DNA from: Actinomycetota bacterium
GTDB lineage: Bacteria; Actinomycetota; Humimicrobiia; Humimicrobiales; Humimicrobiaceae
NCBI GenBank assembly: GCA_023379515.1
Contig: JAMCQQ010000362.1
Coordinates: forward strand, 303 to 6,563
Direction of reading: 5' to 3'
DNA length: 6,261 bases
Position numbers and translations under genes: made by a program. Below, piece after piece: positions 1 through 6,261 of the stretch. Under the pieces are notes generated by a model that made no database searches, was not told where the DNA came from, and saw only the letters and a list, made by a program, of their open reading frames with translations. Within the stretch, counting starts at the first letter, position 1; every line of letters begins with the position of its first letter.

Positions 1-40
1 TATTAAAAGTAGTTTCAGCAGTAACAGCATAATGGATTAT
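1..40 (+). repeat. 40-bp inverted repeat, left arm at the window edge
   Basis: The reverse complement of bases 1-40 is identical to bases 822-861. The match stops sharply at base 41 (its complement T faces c at 821), while the outer side reaches the edge of the window and might continue. This arm provides the last seven sense codons and the stop of the 744-residue helicase. The pattern fits a fold-back join at a contig end or a genuine local inversion. Confidence 0.97.
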
Positions 41-2249
41 ACTTTTCACTTATTTTGGTTTTAATCAACTGGCCTGCTTCTTTATTGATAACCTTATAAC
101 CATTTTCCAGTTTCAGGATATCTTTTAAAAATGGAAGAATCTCTTTTTCCTTTCGATTTTCAAGTCTTGTTTGCTGCAAATTTTCAAAATTGCTGTATGA
201 CAGGAACAGAAATTTCCTTGCCCTGCTGCAGGCAACATAAAATATTCTTCTCTCTTCTTCAATTTTCATCTCCTTAATTTTTTCCTGAAATGAATTCTTA
301 TTTGTATAATTTCCTTTTTGCCTGTAAATTGCCCTGTCTATCCTTAAGCAGGCAGGTATTTTGAATTTGCTTCCTGATGAACCCTGCCCAAAATAATCAT
401 TTTTCCAGAGCATAGGTAAAAAAACAGCTTCGAATTCAAGACCCTTGGCAGCATGAATGCTCATGATCTTAATTGAATTTGAATTCGTGAATTCAAAACT
501 TTCCGGATCTTCATCATCAGTTTTAGCTGCATCCTTAAGGTATATAATAAAGCTATCCAGATTATTGCCGATCCGGTTTTCTTCAAAATCTGCCGCTATT
601 TTTATTAGAATCTCCACATTTTTTATCCGGACTTTCGCAGCTCTGTCAAAACTTGATTTTAATTCGTCAGCGAGCCCGGAGTGTTCAAAAATTAAATTAA
701 CAAGCTCCCCCAGTTTTAAAAATTGAGATTGATTCAAGTAAAAACTGAATTCTTCTGTAAATTCTTTCAATCTTTCCTTGGAAATCTCGCTTAAATAAGG
801 ATTTTGGGAACAGTTCAAAACATAATCCATTATGCTGTTACTGCTGAAACTACTTTTAATATCTTTTGCCTGTTTCAGGAAAAAAATATCTCTGTCAGAA
901 ATTTTATACTTTTGAGATTGAAGCAGATACAGAATATAAATTTCATCATTGGCGTCCTGCACTGCCATTAGCCATGAAATAATAAAAAGGATCTCAGGTT
1001 CATAAAAAAACCCTTTGCTTCCGACAACTTCATATCTTAAATTGTTTTTTTGCAGCTCGCGGGTTATTTCTTTGAATCTTTTTCTTCTCGCCAGTATCGC
1101 AATATCTTTCAATTCCATTCCTGAATTTATCAGATATTTTATATTATTTACAATTTCAACAGCTTCTTCTCTTAGTGTATTTTTGGCAAAGAATATTACT
1201 TCAGAATATTTCCCATCATATTCAGGCATTAAATTTTTGGTAAACCTGTCCTTATTCTCACCAATGACACTGCCGACGGCATTAATTATATTTGCTCCTG
1301 ATCTAAAGTTAGTCGTAAGATAATAATCTCTGATTTCATAGTTTTTGAAAGCATCCCAGTTATGAAAATTGAGTATGTTCTCAACACATGCTCCACGGAA
1401 AGAATAAATACCCTGATCGTCATCGCCGACAATCATGATACTGTTGATGCCTGGGTTATAAAGCATGGAGATAAGATATCCCTGAGCAAAATCAGTATCC
1501 TGAAATTCATCGACAAATATATATTTGTACCTGTTTCTGTACTTTTGGGCAATACTTTCATCCTTTAACATTAGCTGGCAAGGCAGAAATATATGATCAT
1601 GATAATCGACATAATTATTGGCCATCTTCAGCTTTTCATATTTTGAATAAATATCAAACAATTCCTGCTGGTACTGCGCGATTTCCTTTTCATCCCTTCT
1701 CAATGCGGTACTTTTGTAATTGGATAAAACCTTGTCCAAACCTTCTAAATAATTTTCGAATTTTTCAACAGTAACAAGGTTGCTTTTAATATTCCAGATA
1801 AATTTAAGTACATCGTCTATAAATTTGCCCGGATTTTTACCAATCTTGATTTCTTCGAGCCTGGATGAACCGATGATATTAAAGATAAGCTGCCATGATT
1901 TGGAAATATTGATAAGGTTATAATTTTTTCCCAGAGACAACTTCAGACTGTTTTCGCTGATGATACTGTTACCAAAAGAATTAAAAGTGAAGATGTCAAT
2001 ATTTTCAAAATCTATCTTCTTCTTCAGATTATCTTTTATGCGCTGCCTCATATTTTCTGCAGCATTTCTTGTAAAAGTAATCGCCAGCACCTCTTCCGGC
2101 CTGCAGAGACCTTTGCGCAATGTCTCAATTATACTTTTTGTCAGAACAAAAGTCTTGCCTGAGCCAGCACAGGCTATAACACGCTTGATACCTGTTTTAC
2201 TTTTTAATATTTCCAGCTGCTGTTCCGTTATTTTTGTCTTATCCTGCAT
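15..2249 (-). CDS. UvrD/PcrA-type superfamily 1A DNA helicase, C-terminus doubtful
   Basis: An ATP-driven 3'-5' DNA helicase by family, 744 residues, probably the motor partner of the helicase-nuclease encoded just upstream. Motifs in order: Q motif near 8-12 (TEQQL), Walker A AGSGKT at 28-33, motif Ia ITFTRNAAENM at 57-67, motif II VDEFQDTD at 246-253, motif III VGDDDQGIYSFRGA at 274-287, motif IV TNFRSG at 313-318, motif V SIHAAKGLEFEAVF at 597-610, motif VI EEERRIFYVACSRA at 664-677. All look intact. Only about 65 residues follow motif VI and no nuclease domain is seen. The ATG at 2249 lies 20-odd codons before Walker A, as expected, but has no clear Shine-Dalgarno. It starts 15 nt after the present stop of the upstream gene, and would overlap that gene's ancestral stop, so translational coupling is likely. 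The last seven residues (NPLCCYC) and the stop come wholly from an inverted repeat at the window edge and may not be genuine. PcrA, AdnA-like or AddA-like assignment cannot be settled from motifs alone. Confidence 0.9.
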   Translation of the reverse strand: MQDKTKITEQQLEILKSKTGIKRVIACAGSGKTFVLTKSIIETLRKGLCRPEEVLAITFTRNAAENMRQRIKDNLKKKIDFENIDIFTFNSFGNSIISENSLKLSLGKNYNLINISKSWQLIFNIIGSSRLEEIKIGKNPGKFIDDVLKFIWNIKSNLVTVEKFENYLEGLDKVLSNYKSTALRRDEKEIAQYQQELFDIYSKYEKLKMANNYVDYHDHIFLPCQLMLKDESIAQKYRNRYKYIFVDEFQDTDFAQGYLISMLYNPGINSIMIVGDDDQGIYSFRGACVENILNFHNWDAFKNYEIRDYYLTTNFRSGANIINAVGSVIGENKDRFTKNLMPEYDGKYSEVIFFAKNTLREEAVEIVNNIKYLINSGMELKDIAILARRKRFKEITRELQKNNLRYEVVGSKGFFYEPEILFIISWLMAVQDANDEIYILYLLQSQKYKISDRDIFFLKQAKDIKSSFSSNSIMDYVLNCSQNPYLSEISKERLKEFTEEFSFYLNQSQFLKLGELVNLIFEHSGLADELKSSFDRAAKVRIKNVEILIKIAADFEENRIGNNLDSFIIYLKDAAKTDDEDPESFEFTNSNSIKIMSIHAAKGLEFEAVFLPMLWKNDYFGQGSSGSKFKIPACLRIDRAIYRQKGNYTNKNSFQEKIKEMKIEEERRIFYVACSRARKFLFLSYSNFENLQQTRLENRKEKEILPFLKDILKLENGYKVINKEAGQLIKTKISEKYNPLCCYC
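822..861 (-). repeat. 40-bp inverted repeat, internal arm within the helicase gene
   Basis: This is the internal partner of the arm at 1-40. It lies in the body of the helicase gene between motifs IV and V and there encodes residues around SSNSIMDYVL in an uninterrupted frame. It is therefore the likely original copy, and the edge arm the derived one. Confidence 0.95.
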
Positions 2250-2287
2250 TGTATCTTGGACATATTATTTTATAATCACACTCCGAG
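2239..2287 (-). other. Displaced iron-sulfur tail codons of the helicase-nuclease and ancestral stop
   Basis: If one copy of the 29-bp duplication is removed, the reading frame of the upstream gene continues from L1016 into this stretch. It then encodes CSECDYKIICPRYNAG and stops with TAA at 2239-2241. The pattern C-x2-C-x5-C-P matches the C-terminal three ligands of the iron-sulfur staple in AddB, AdnB and Cas4-like nucleases. In Bacillus subtilis AddB these cysteines have the same 3- and 6-residue steps. The restored stop lies inside the start of the next gene (ATGCAGGATAA, an 11-nt overlap), a typical coupled arrangement. In the present sequence the part from 2265 is read in another frame and 2250-2264 is untranslated. 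Confidence 0.85.
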
Positions 2288-5200
2288 CAAAGAAAATTGC
2301 TTTCCGGCTCAGCATCCAAAGAAAATTGCTTTCCGGCTCAGCATCAAATCGCTCACTTTTTATATCATTTATCAGATTTTTAACAAATTCCTTAAAATCA
2401 TCTTTCAGATTATAACCTTCAGGTATTGTTACGACAGGATCCTTTGCTTCCCCCAGAAAAATATATTTTAATATGCTTTTTTTACCCTTTAAAAACATTA
2501 AATCATCGCTCAAATTCAAGGCAAGATTATAAAGCTTGAGCTGAATTTCTTTTTCAAAATCCGGCAGAGTCGCTCTTTTTGAACCTGATTTAAAATCAAT
2601 AAGTTCGACCGTATTGTCACCAATAAAATTAATCTGATCTATTCTGCCTTTTATGGTGTCATTTTCAATTTTAAAAGCAAATTCTTTTTCCATAATTGAT
2701 CTGTCCGGAAATGCTGGTAAATAACTATCAAAGTATGCTTTAAATCCTTCCCTTGCTTTGCTTTCAAGCTCATTTTTTATGTGAGTAAGTTCAAAGACAT
2801 TTTCATCAAAAACATTTGAAATTATATCTTCCAATCTGCTCCAGGATAATTTTGCATTCTTATCGTCAAAAAAAAGCTTAAGAATCCTGTGATAGATGCT
2901 TCCTACCAGAATATTGAGGTTTCCTTTTTCAGCCATTCTGATAAAATACCTGATTTTATACCTGAATGGACATTCCATGAATGAATTCAGGGAACTGTAG
3001 GAATAAACAGGAGGGAACATCAGAAAAGGCTCATTGATATTTTCAGTTTCAAGCTTTGGATTCCACCAGCTTTTATAGGGATAAGAATATTTAAGATAAT
3101 AAAGCTCTTTCAAATAGTCTATAATATTTATTTTCGAACCTTTTAAAAGCTTATAAGTTGAAGCCGTTGCCCTTTTTCTCTCAAGCCAGTTTTTTTTAAG
3201 TTCTGATCCAACAACTAATTTTTGACAGGAAGCATTCCTTTTCAATTTACTTATCTTTTTAGAAACTGATAAAGACCGGCTTAATTCTTCATAGAATATA
3301 GATTGCCCTTCCATCTTATTTGCAGTGACAAATAAATATTTCTTTGCCCTTGTCAGTCCGGTATATAGAAGCTTCCTTTCACCCTGCATGTGGATTTCCT
3401 TAAGTTCTTTTAATGAAAGCGAAACTTCTCCTGACATATAGTTAAATATCTGCATATCATAAAGTTGACTGTTTCCAAAAACTGAAGGTAAATAATTTTT
3501 ATTGGCAAAAGGCAAAAATACTGCTTCAAATTCCAGCCCTTTCACCTGGTGAAAGCTTAAAATATTTACAGAACCTTCAAGCATGAATTCTTTGGTACTT
3601 TCTTCAATTTCCTCAAGAAAATTATTTTCCATTATTCCCTCAAGAAATTTTAAATAATCTCTGATGCTGTTTTTTCCGTTATTTTCTACCGTAAATTCCT
3701 TTATACTTTCAAGATAGTCTCCCAGGACACTTATTAAACCTTCTTTTCCCGCTGCGGCTTTATTTTTACTGTCTCCAAGCATCAATTTCGCCAGTCCTGA
3801 TCTTTTATCGGTTACAAAATTCATAACAAAATCATAACAATTAAGATTGGATAGCTGTAAAAACTCTGATATAAATTCAAAAATATCTGTTATCTTTTTT
3901 ATATTTAAATTTTTATCAGCTCTTTTTTTATCTTTTTTGGATTCAGATTCTTTTTCCATAAAATTCCAGATACTGCCGGAATCCACCCAAGTCAATTTTT
4001 TAACAAAAATAGGGTTTAGCCCCGTAATACCGGATAACAGGAAATTTTCTATTAATTTATTTAAAATTGATTTACCCTCATCCGGGAAGCTGCCAAAAAC
4101 CTTCAATGCATCGATCAGTTTTAAAAAGTTTATTACATATTGAACATAAATATTATCCAGCAAAGCTCTTGAATTTCTTCTTATGAAACTGATTTTGTTT
4201 TGTGTTAAGATATTTTCAAGTAATTTGGTTTTATAACCCGCGCCCTTGATAACTATGCAAATTTCTTCAAATTTAATTTTTTTATAAACTCGCAGATATT
4301 TGATTTTTTCACATATAAAATTAACTTCATCAAGCGTCGTTTTCAATTCTCTGATGACTAACTCCCCTTCTGGTTGATCAGCTGTATTTTTGGGGGTTTT
4401 ACACTTTTTCTCTATCCTTCCTCTGCTGGCGCTGATAAATTTATTGCAGATATCATTTATGGCACCACTGCTTCTGTAGTTTGTTTTTAACATCAGGATA
4501 TTGGCAGATTTTTTATCATTTTTTGAAATTACGTCATAAATTCTATTGAAATTATTTATGGCAGATCCTCTGAAAGAATAAATTGATTCATCATTATTTC
4601 CAAAGAAAATACAATTCTTGTCAGACAAATTTCTGACAATTTCAAACTGAGCCTTATTGGTTTCCTGGAGTTCGTCTATAAGAATAAACTCATACTTTTT
4701 CTTAAAAATTTCTCTAATGTTTTCGTTATTTTTCAAAATATTTACAGTATCCTCAAGCAGTCTGCCATAGTTGTATAAATTTCTGCCGACCAGCTCTTTT
4801 TCGTAATGTATGTATATGCCGGTAATTTCAGAGAGCTGAGTATTAAAAAAAGGAGAAAATTTATCTGAAAGTTCCCTTGGAGAAATTAAATTCTCCTGTG
4901 CCCTTAAAATGAAATCGAAAACTTCCTGCATATAACTGTTGGCAACAAAAGAATTGCTGCTCATATACCTGTTGGTTAGAGGGTAGTTTTCTTTTTCCAG
5001 GCATGAGATAACTTCCGTTAAAAGCTGCCACTGCTCCGGTGCATTCATAACTCTGATCTGACCCGGTTCTAAATCAAGCAATAAATTCGCTTTTTCTAAA
5101 AAGTTAGTGCAGAATGAAAAAAATGTAGTAATGGGTATTTCAAAAATACTTCTGCCAATGGACTGGCTGGTTTTATCTCTCAGGATCTTTGACCATCTTC

Positions 5201-5366
5201 TGTTAAAGCTCAGAACCAGTATTCTCCTGGCATCAATTTTCTTATGATCCACCAGGTATTTTATGGTTTCGACTAATGTATTTGTTTTCCCTGTTCCGGG
5301 AGATCCAATTATTAAAAAATATCCATTCTTGCCATTGATAAATTTTTTCAGCTTGTTATACAGCAT
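2265..5366 (-). CDS. UvrD-type helicase fused to AddB/RecB-type PD-(D/E)XK nuclease, C-terminus frameshifted
   Basis: A helicase-nuclease of 1033 residues, likely the nuclease subunit of a DNA-end resection complex of AddAB/AdnAB type. The helicase part has Walker A GSPGTGKT at 21-28, motif Ia LSFNRR at 52-57, motif II IDELQETN at 230-237, motif IV TNYRS at 294-298, motif V SFHQVKGLEFEAVF at 604-617 and motif VI GERKLLYTGLTRA at 662-674. Motif III (256-269) is altered: the usual Asp is N257 and the usual Gln is E260. The nuclease part has the first iron-sulfur cysteine C799 (ECPFRYKIRYF), G-x3-H with H826, catalytic D910 (GRIDQI), D924 and K926 (IDFK), and the Q-x3-Y motif at Q942 and Y946. 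The final 17 residues after L1016 are read in the wrong frame because of a 29-bp tandem duplication. The single-copy reading ends with CSECDYKIICPRYNAG (1032 residues in all), giving ligands C1017, C1020 and C1026. An in-frame TAA two codons before the ATG at 5366 excludes a longer N-terminus; no strong ribosome binding site is seen. The domain call is firm; subunit naming is not. Confidence 0.9.
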   Translation of the reverse strand: MLYNKLKKFINGKNGYFLIIGSPGTGKTNTLVETIKYLVDHKKIDARRILVLSFNRRWSKILRDKTSQSIGRSIFEIPITTFFSFCTNFLEKANLLLDLEPGQIRVMNAPEQWQLLTEVISCLEKENYPLTNRYMSSNSFVANSYMQEVFDFILRAQENLISPRELSDKFSPFFNTQLSEITGIYIHYEKELVGRNLYNYGRLLEDTVNILKNNENIREIFKKKYEFILIDELQETNKAQFEIVRNLSDKNCIFFGNNDESIYSFRGSAINNFNRIYDVISKNDKKSANILMLKTNYRSSGAINDICNKFISASRGRIEKKCKTPKNTADQPEGELVIRELKTTLDEVNFICEKIKYLRVYKKIKFEEICIVIKGAGYKTKLLENILTQNKISFIRRNSRALLDNIYVQYVINFLKLIDALKVFGSFPDEGKSILNKLIENFLLSGITGLNPIFVKKLTWVDSGSIWNFMEKESESKKDKKRADKNLNIKKITDIFEFISEFLQLSNLNCYDFVMNFVTDKRSGLAKLMLGDSKNKAAAGKEGLISVLGDYLESIKEFTVENNGKNSIRDYLKFLEGIMENNFLEEIEESTKEFMLEGSVNILSFHQVKGLEFEAVFLPFANKNYLPSVFGNSQLYDMQIFNYMSGEVSLSLKELKEIHMQGERKLLYTGLTRAKKYLFVTANKMEGQSIFYEELSRSLSVSKKISKLKRNASCQKLVVGSELKKNWLERKRATASTYKLLKGSKINIIDYLKELYYLKYSYPYKSWWNPKLETENINEPFLMFPPVYSYSSLNSFMECPFRYKIRYFIRMAEKGNLNILVGSIYHRILKLFFDDKNAKLSWSRLEDIISNVFDENVFELTHIKNELESKAREGFKAYFDSYLPAFPDRSIMEKEFAFKIENDTIKGRIDQINFIGDNTVELIDFKSGSKRATLPDFEKEIQLKLYNLALNLSDDLMFLKGKKSILKYIFLGEAKDPVVTIPEGYNLKDDFKEFVKNLINDIKSERFDAEPESNFLWMLSRKAIFFARSVIIK
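2288..2345. repeat. Perfect 29-bp tandem duplication, two copies
   Basis: Bases 2288-2316 and 2317-2345 are identical over all 29 positions, beginning caaagaaaattg and ending ctcagcatc. The match does not extend on either side. Because 29 is not a multiple of 3, the second copy shifts the reading frame of the helicase-nuclease gene at residue 1017. The absence of any difference between the copies means either a very recent event or an assembly error. Confidence 0.97.
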
Positions 5367-5423
5367 TGATTACAGAATTTATATCCATATATTTTTTATT
5401 TAAATTAACGCCAGCAAATCTTA

Positions 5424-5497
5424 TGGAGCGGGCTACGGGAATCGAACCCGCCTCTTGAGCTTGGGAAGCTCATATACTACCAATGTACTAAGCCCGC
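5424..5497 (-). tRNA. tRNA-Gly (anticodon CCC)
   Basis: The minus strand folds into a full 74-nt cloverleaf. The acceptor stem is GCGGGCU with AGCCCGC, followed by discriminator U and encoded CCA at 5424-5426. The D stem is GTAC with GTAT around a loop containing GG. The anticodon stem is TGAGC with GCTCA around the loop TTCCCAA, which gives anticodon CCC, reading GGG glycine codons. A four-base variable loop follows, then T stem GCGGG with CCCGT around TTCGATT. Discriminator U is usual for bacterial glycine tRNAs. It sits 28 nt after the AmaP-like gene and 57 nt before the helicase-nuclease gene on the same strand. No promoter or terminator is visible in either gap, so it may be cut from a longer transcript. 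Confidence 0.97.
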
Positions 5498-5525
5498 TTA
5501 TCAAAACTTTAAAAGCAATTTGTTA

Positions 5526-6170
5526 TCAGGAAGGCACATTTGAGGTCGGTTCCGAATTCTTGTCGGTTTCTTTGGCTATTTCGCTTTTCTGAACCGCATA
5601 ATTGCTGCCGTAAATATTATTTCCTGTCTTTTCTTCCTTTGAATCCTCAATAACTAAATTAGTAATGGTTAAATTTGTATCGATTACTTTAATGTTTAAT
5701 TTATTAAGCGATACATCCCTGGCGACATTGATAATCTCTGTCATCTTTTCAGGGATATTTAAATTCTGGCTTAATTCAACCATCAGATTTATAATAATTC
5801 CGGATTGTTTGGGTAGAATATTGATTCTCACATTTTGCAGCCCTTTAACCTTCATTACTGAATCCTTTATCTGCTGTGAAATGGTAGACAGAGTAATCAT
5901 TGCCTTACCTGATTCAACATTATATATTTTTGCTATTTTTGTTCTTCTTCTATGAAACTCCAGCAGCAGTAAGAATACGCAAATTACTATAACCATAAGC
6001 AAAGCCAGAATCGAAACATAGGGATTGATATTTGTTTTGGGATTAAATACTTTATTGGCAATATCTGTCCAGCTAAAAAAGCCGATAAATTCATTGATTA
6101 TGGAAAGAAATGAGATAAAAATGAAAAACAGCAGTATGATTACTACAATTATTTTATTGAATATATTCAT
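5526..6170 (-). CDS. amaP: AmaP-like membrane protein with Asp23-family domain
   Basis: A 214-residue membrane protein resembling AmaP, the membrane anchor for the alkaline-shock protein Asp23 in Gram-positive bacteria. Residues 6-29 and 50-71 form two strongly hydrophobic helices joined by a short loop. HRRR at 73-76 directly follows the second, which by the positive-inside rule puts both ends in the cytoplasm. Residues about 83-174 carry an Asp23/DUF322-like region that starts GKAMITLSTISQQI and has alternating beta-strand and helix character, with repeated hydrophobic beta segments such as VRINILP, GIIINLMVEL and NLTITNLVIE. The tail from 175 is polar and low in complexity. In the family the role is cell-envelope stress homeostasis; that role here is inferred. 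A strong ribosome binding site supports the ATG at 6170, and the stop is TGA. No separate asp23 gene lies in the window; upstream of 6261 is not seen. It shows no functional link to the helicases beyond shared orientation. Confidence 0.8.
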   Translation of the reverse strand: MNIFNKIIVVIILLFFIFISFLSIINEFIGFFSWTDIANKVFNPKTNINPYVSILALLMVIVICVFLLLLEFHRRRTKIAKIYNVESGKAMITLSTISQQIKDSVMKVKGLQNVRINILPKQSGIIINLMVELSQNLNIPEKMTEIINVARDVSLNKLNIKVIDTNLTITNLVIEDSKEEKTGNNIYGSNYAVQKSEIAKETDKNSEPTSNVPS

Positions 6171-6176
6171 AATATG

Positions 6177-6184
6177 CTCCCTTC
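6177..6184 (-). promoter_or_regulatory. Ribosome binding site of the AmaP-like gene
   Basis: The minus strand reads GAAGGGAG, then six bases, then the ATG at 6170-6168. This is the only strong Shine-Dalgarno before a gene in the window and it fixes the AmaP-like start. Confidence 0.85.
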
Positions 6185-6245
6185 AAATATGTGAAAAATT
6201 AAAAAAATGCTAAATCTAACAGTTAAAGTTTAAGTTTCATGTTTA

Positions 6246-6251
6246 ATTATA
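6246..6251 (-). promoter_or_regulatory. Possible -10 box of the AmaP-like gene
   Basis: The minus strand reads TATAAT, a perfect -10 hexamer, about 75 nt before the AmaP-like ATG. The -35 element would fall beyond base 6261, outside the window, so this cannot be confirmed. Chance matches are common in such AT-rich sequence. Confidence 0.35.
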
Positions 6252-6261
6252 CCTAAATTAA

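Noticed and set aside
15..40. Cysteine-rich end CCYC of the 744-residue helicase as a metal-binding tail
   Set aside because: It is encoded wholly by the edge arm of the inverted repeat, so it is most likely a by-product of the join and not an evolved motif.
41..821. Invertible DNA segment bounded by the 40-bp inverted repeat
   Set aside because: No recombinase is in the window, the segment is internal to one helicase gene, and inversion would only truncate it. A fold-back join is simpler.
457..4143. Plus-strand open frames opposite the helicase genes (for example 457-726, 1015-1323, 1960-2415, 3847-4143)
   Set aside because: They are antisense to strongly supported helicase domains, have no recognisable domains, and have the hydrophobic, Phe/Ser-rich composition of antisense frames.
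5356..5388. Ten-codon leader ORF overlapping the helicase-nuclease start
   Set aside because: It has no ribosome binding site, and short ORFs of this size are expected by chance in AT-rich sequence.
5367..5423. Promoter for the helicase genes (TTGCTG with AAATAT at 17 bp)
   Set aside because: The -35 matches consensus at only three of six positions and the -10 is poor; AT-rich sequence gives such matches by chance.
6186..6240. T-tract on the minus strand as a terminator of an upstream gene
   Set aside because: Only a tiny TAAC/GTTA palindrome lies near the T run; there is no stable GC-rich stem.

Overview
The window is AT-rich and every gene in it lies on the minus strand, so transcription runs from high to low coordinates. 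It suggests a low-GC bacterium of Gram-positive type, such as a clostridia-like Bacillota or another low-GC lineage. This rests on a membrane-anchored Asp23-family protein (AmaP type) and a good GGGAG ribosome binding site; the lineage is an inference.

Layout in transcription order. 6261-6171 is a leader with a TATAAT box and a strong Shine-Dalgarno. 6170-5526 encodes an AmaP-like protein with two N-terminal membrane helices and an Asp23-like domain. 5497-5424 is a complete tRNA-Gly (anticodon CCC) with encoded CCA. 5366-2265 encodes a 1033-residue UvrD-type helicase fused to a C-terminal RecB/AddB-type PD-(D/E)XK nuclease. 2249-15 encodes a 744-residue UvrD/PcrA-type helicase without a nuclease. 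The two helicase genes form a tight pair and look like a two-subunit helicase-nuclease for DNA-end resection, comparable to AddAB or AdnAB, with a single nuclease and possibly one strong and one weaker motor.

The main discovery is at the junction of the two helicase genes. A perfect 29-bp tandem duplication (2288-2316 and 2317-2345) shifts the end of the helicase-nuclease gene out of frame. Removing one copy on paper restores a tail with the pattern C-x2-C-x5-C-P, the last three ligands of the AddB-type iron-sulfur staple. It also moves the stop to 2239-2241, overlapping the next gene's ATG by 11 nt. The first cysteine of the cluster (C799) is still encoded. As written, the protein has lost three of four cluster ligands.

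A second anomaly is at the window edge. Bases 1-40 are an exact reverse complement of 822-861, inside the same helicase gene, and supply that gene's last seven codons and its stop. The true C-terminus of the 744-residue helicase is therefore doubtful. Both anomalies may be real rearrangements or assembly errors, and raw reads would decide. No CRISPR array, insertion sequence or convincing terminator was seen, and no gene-free stretch exceeds 300 bases.
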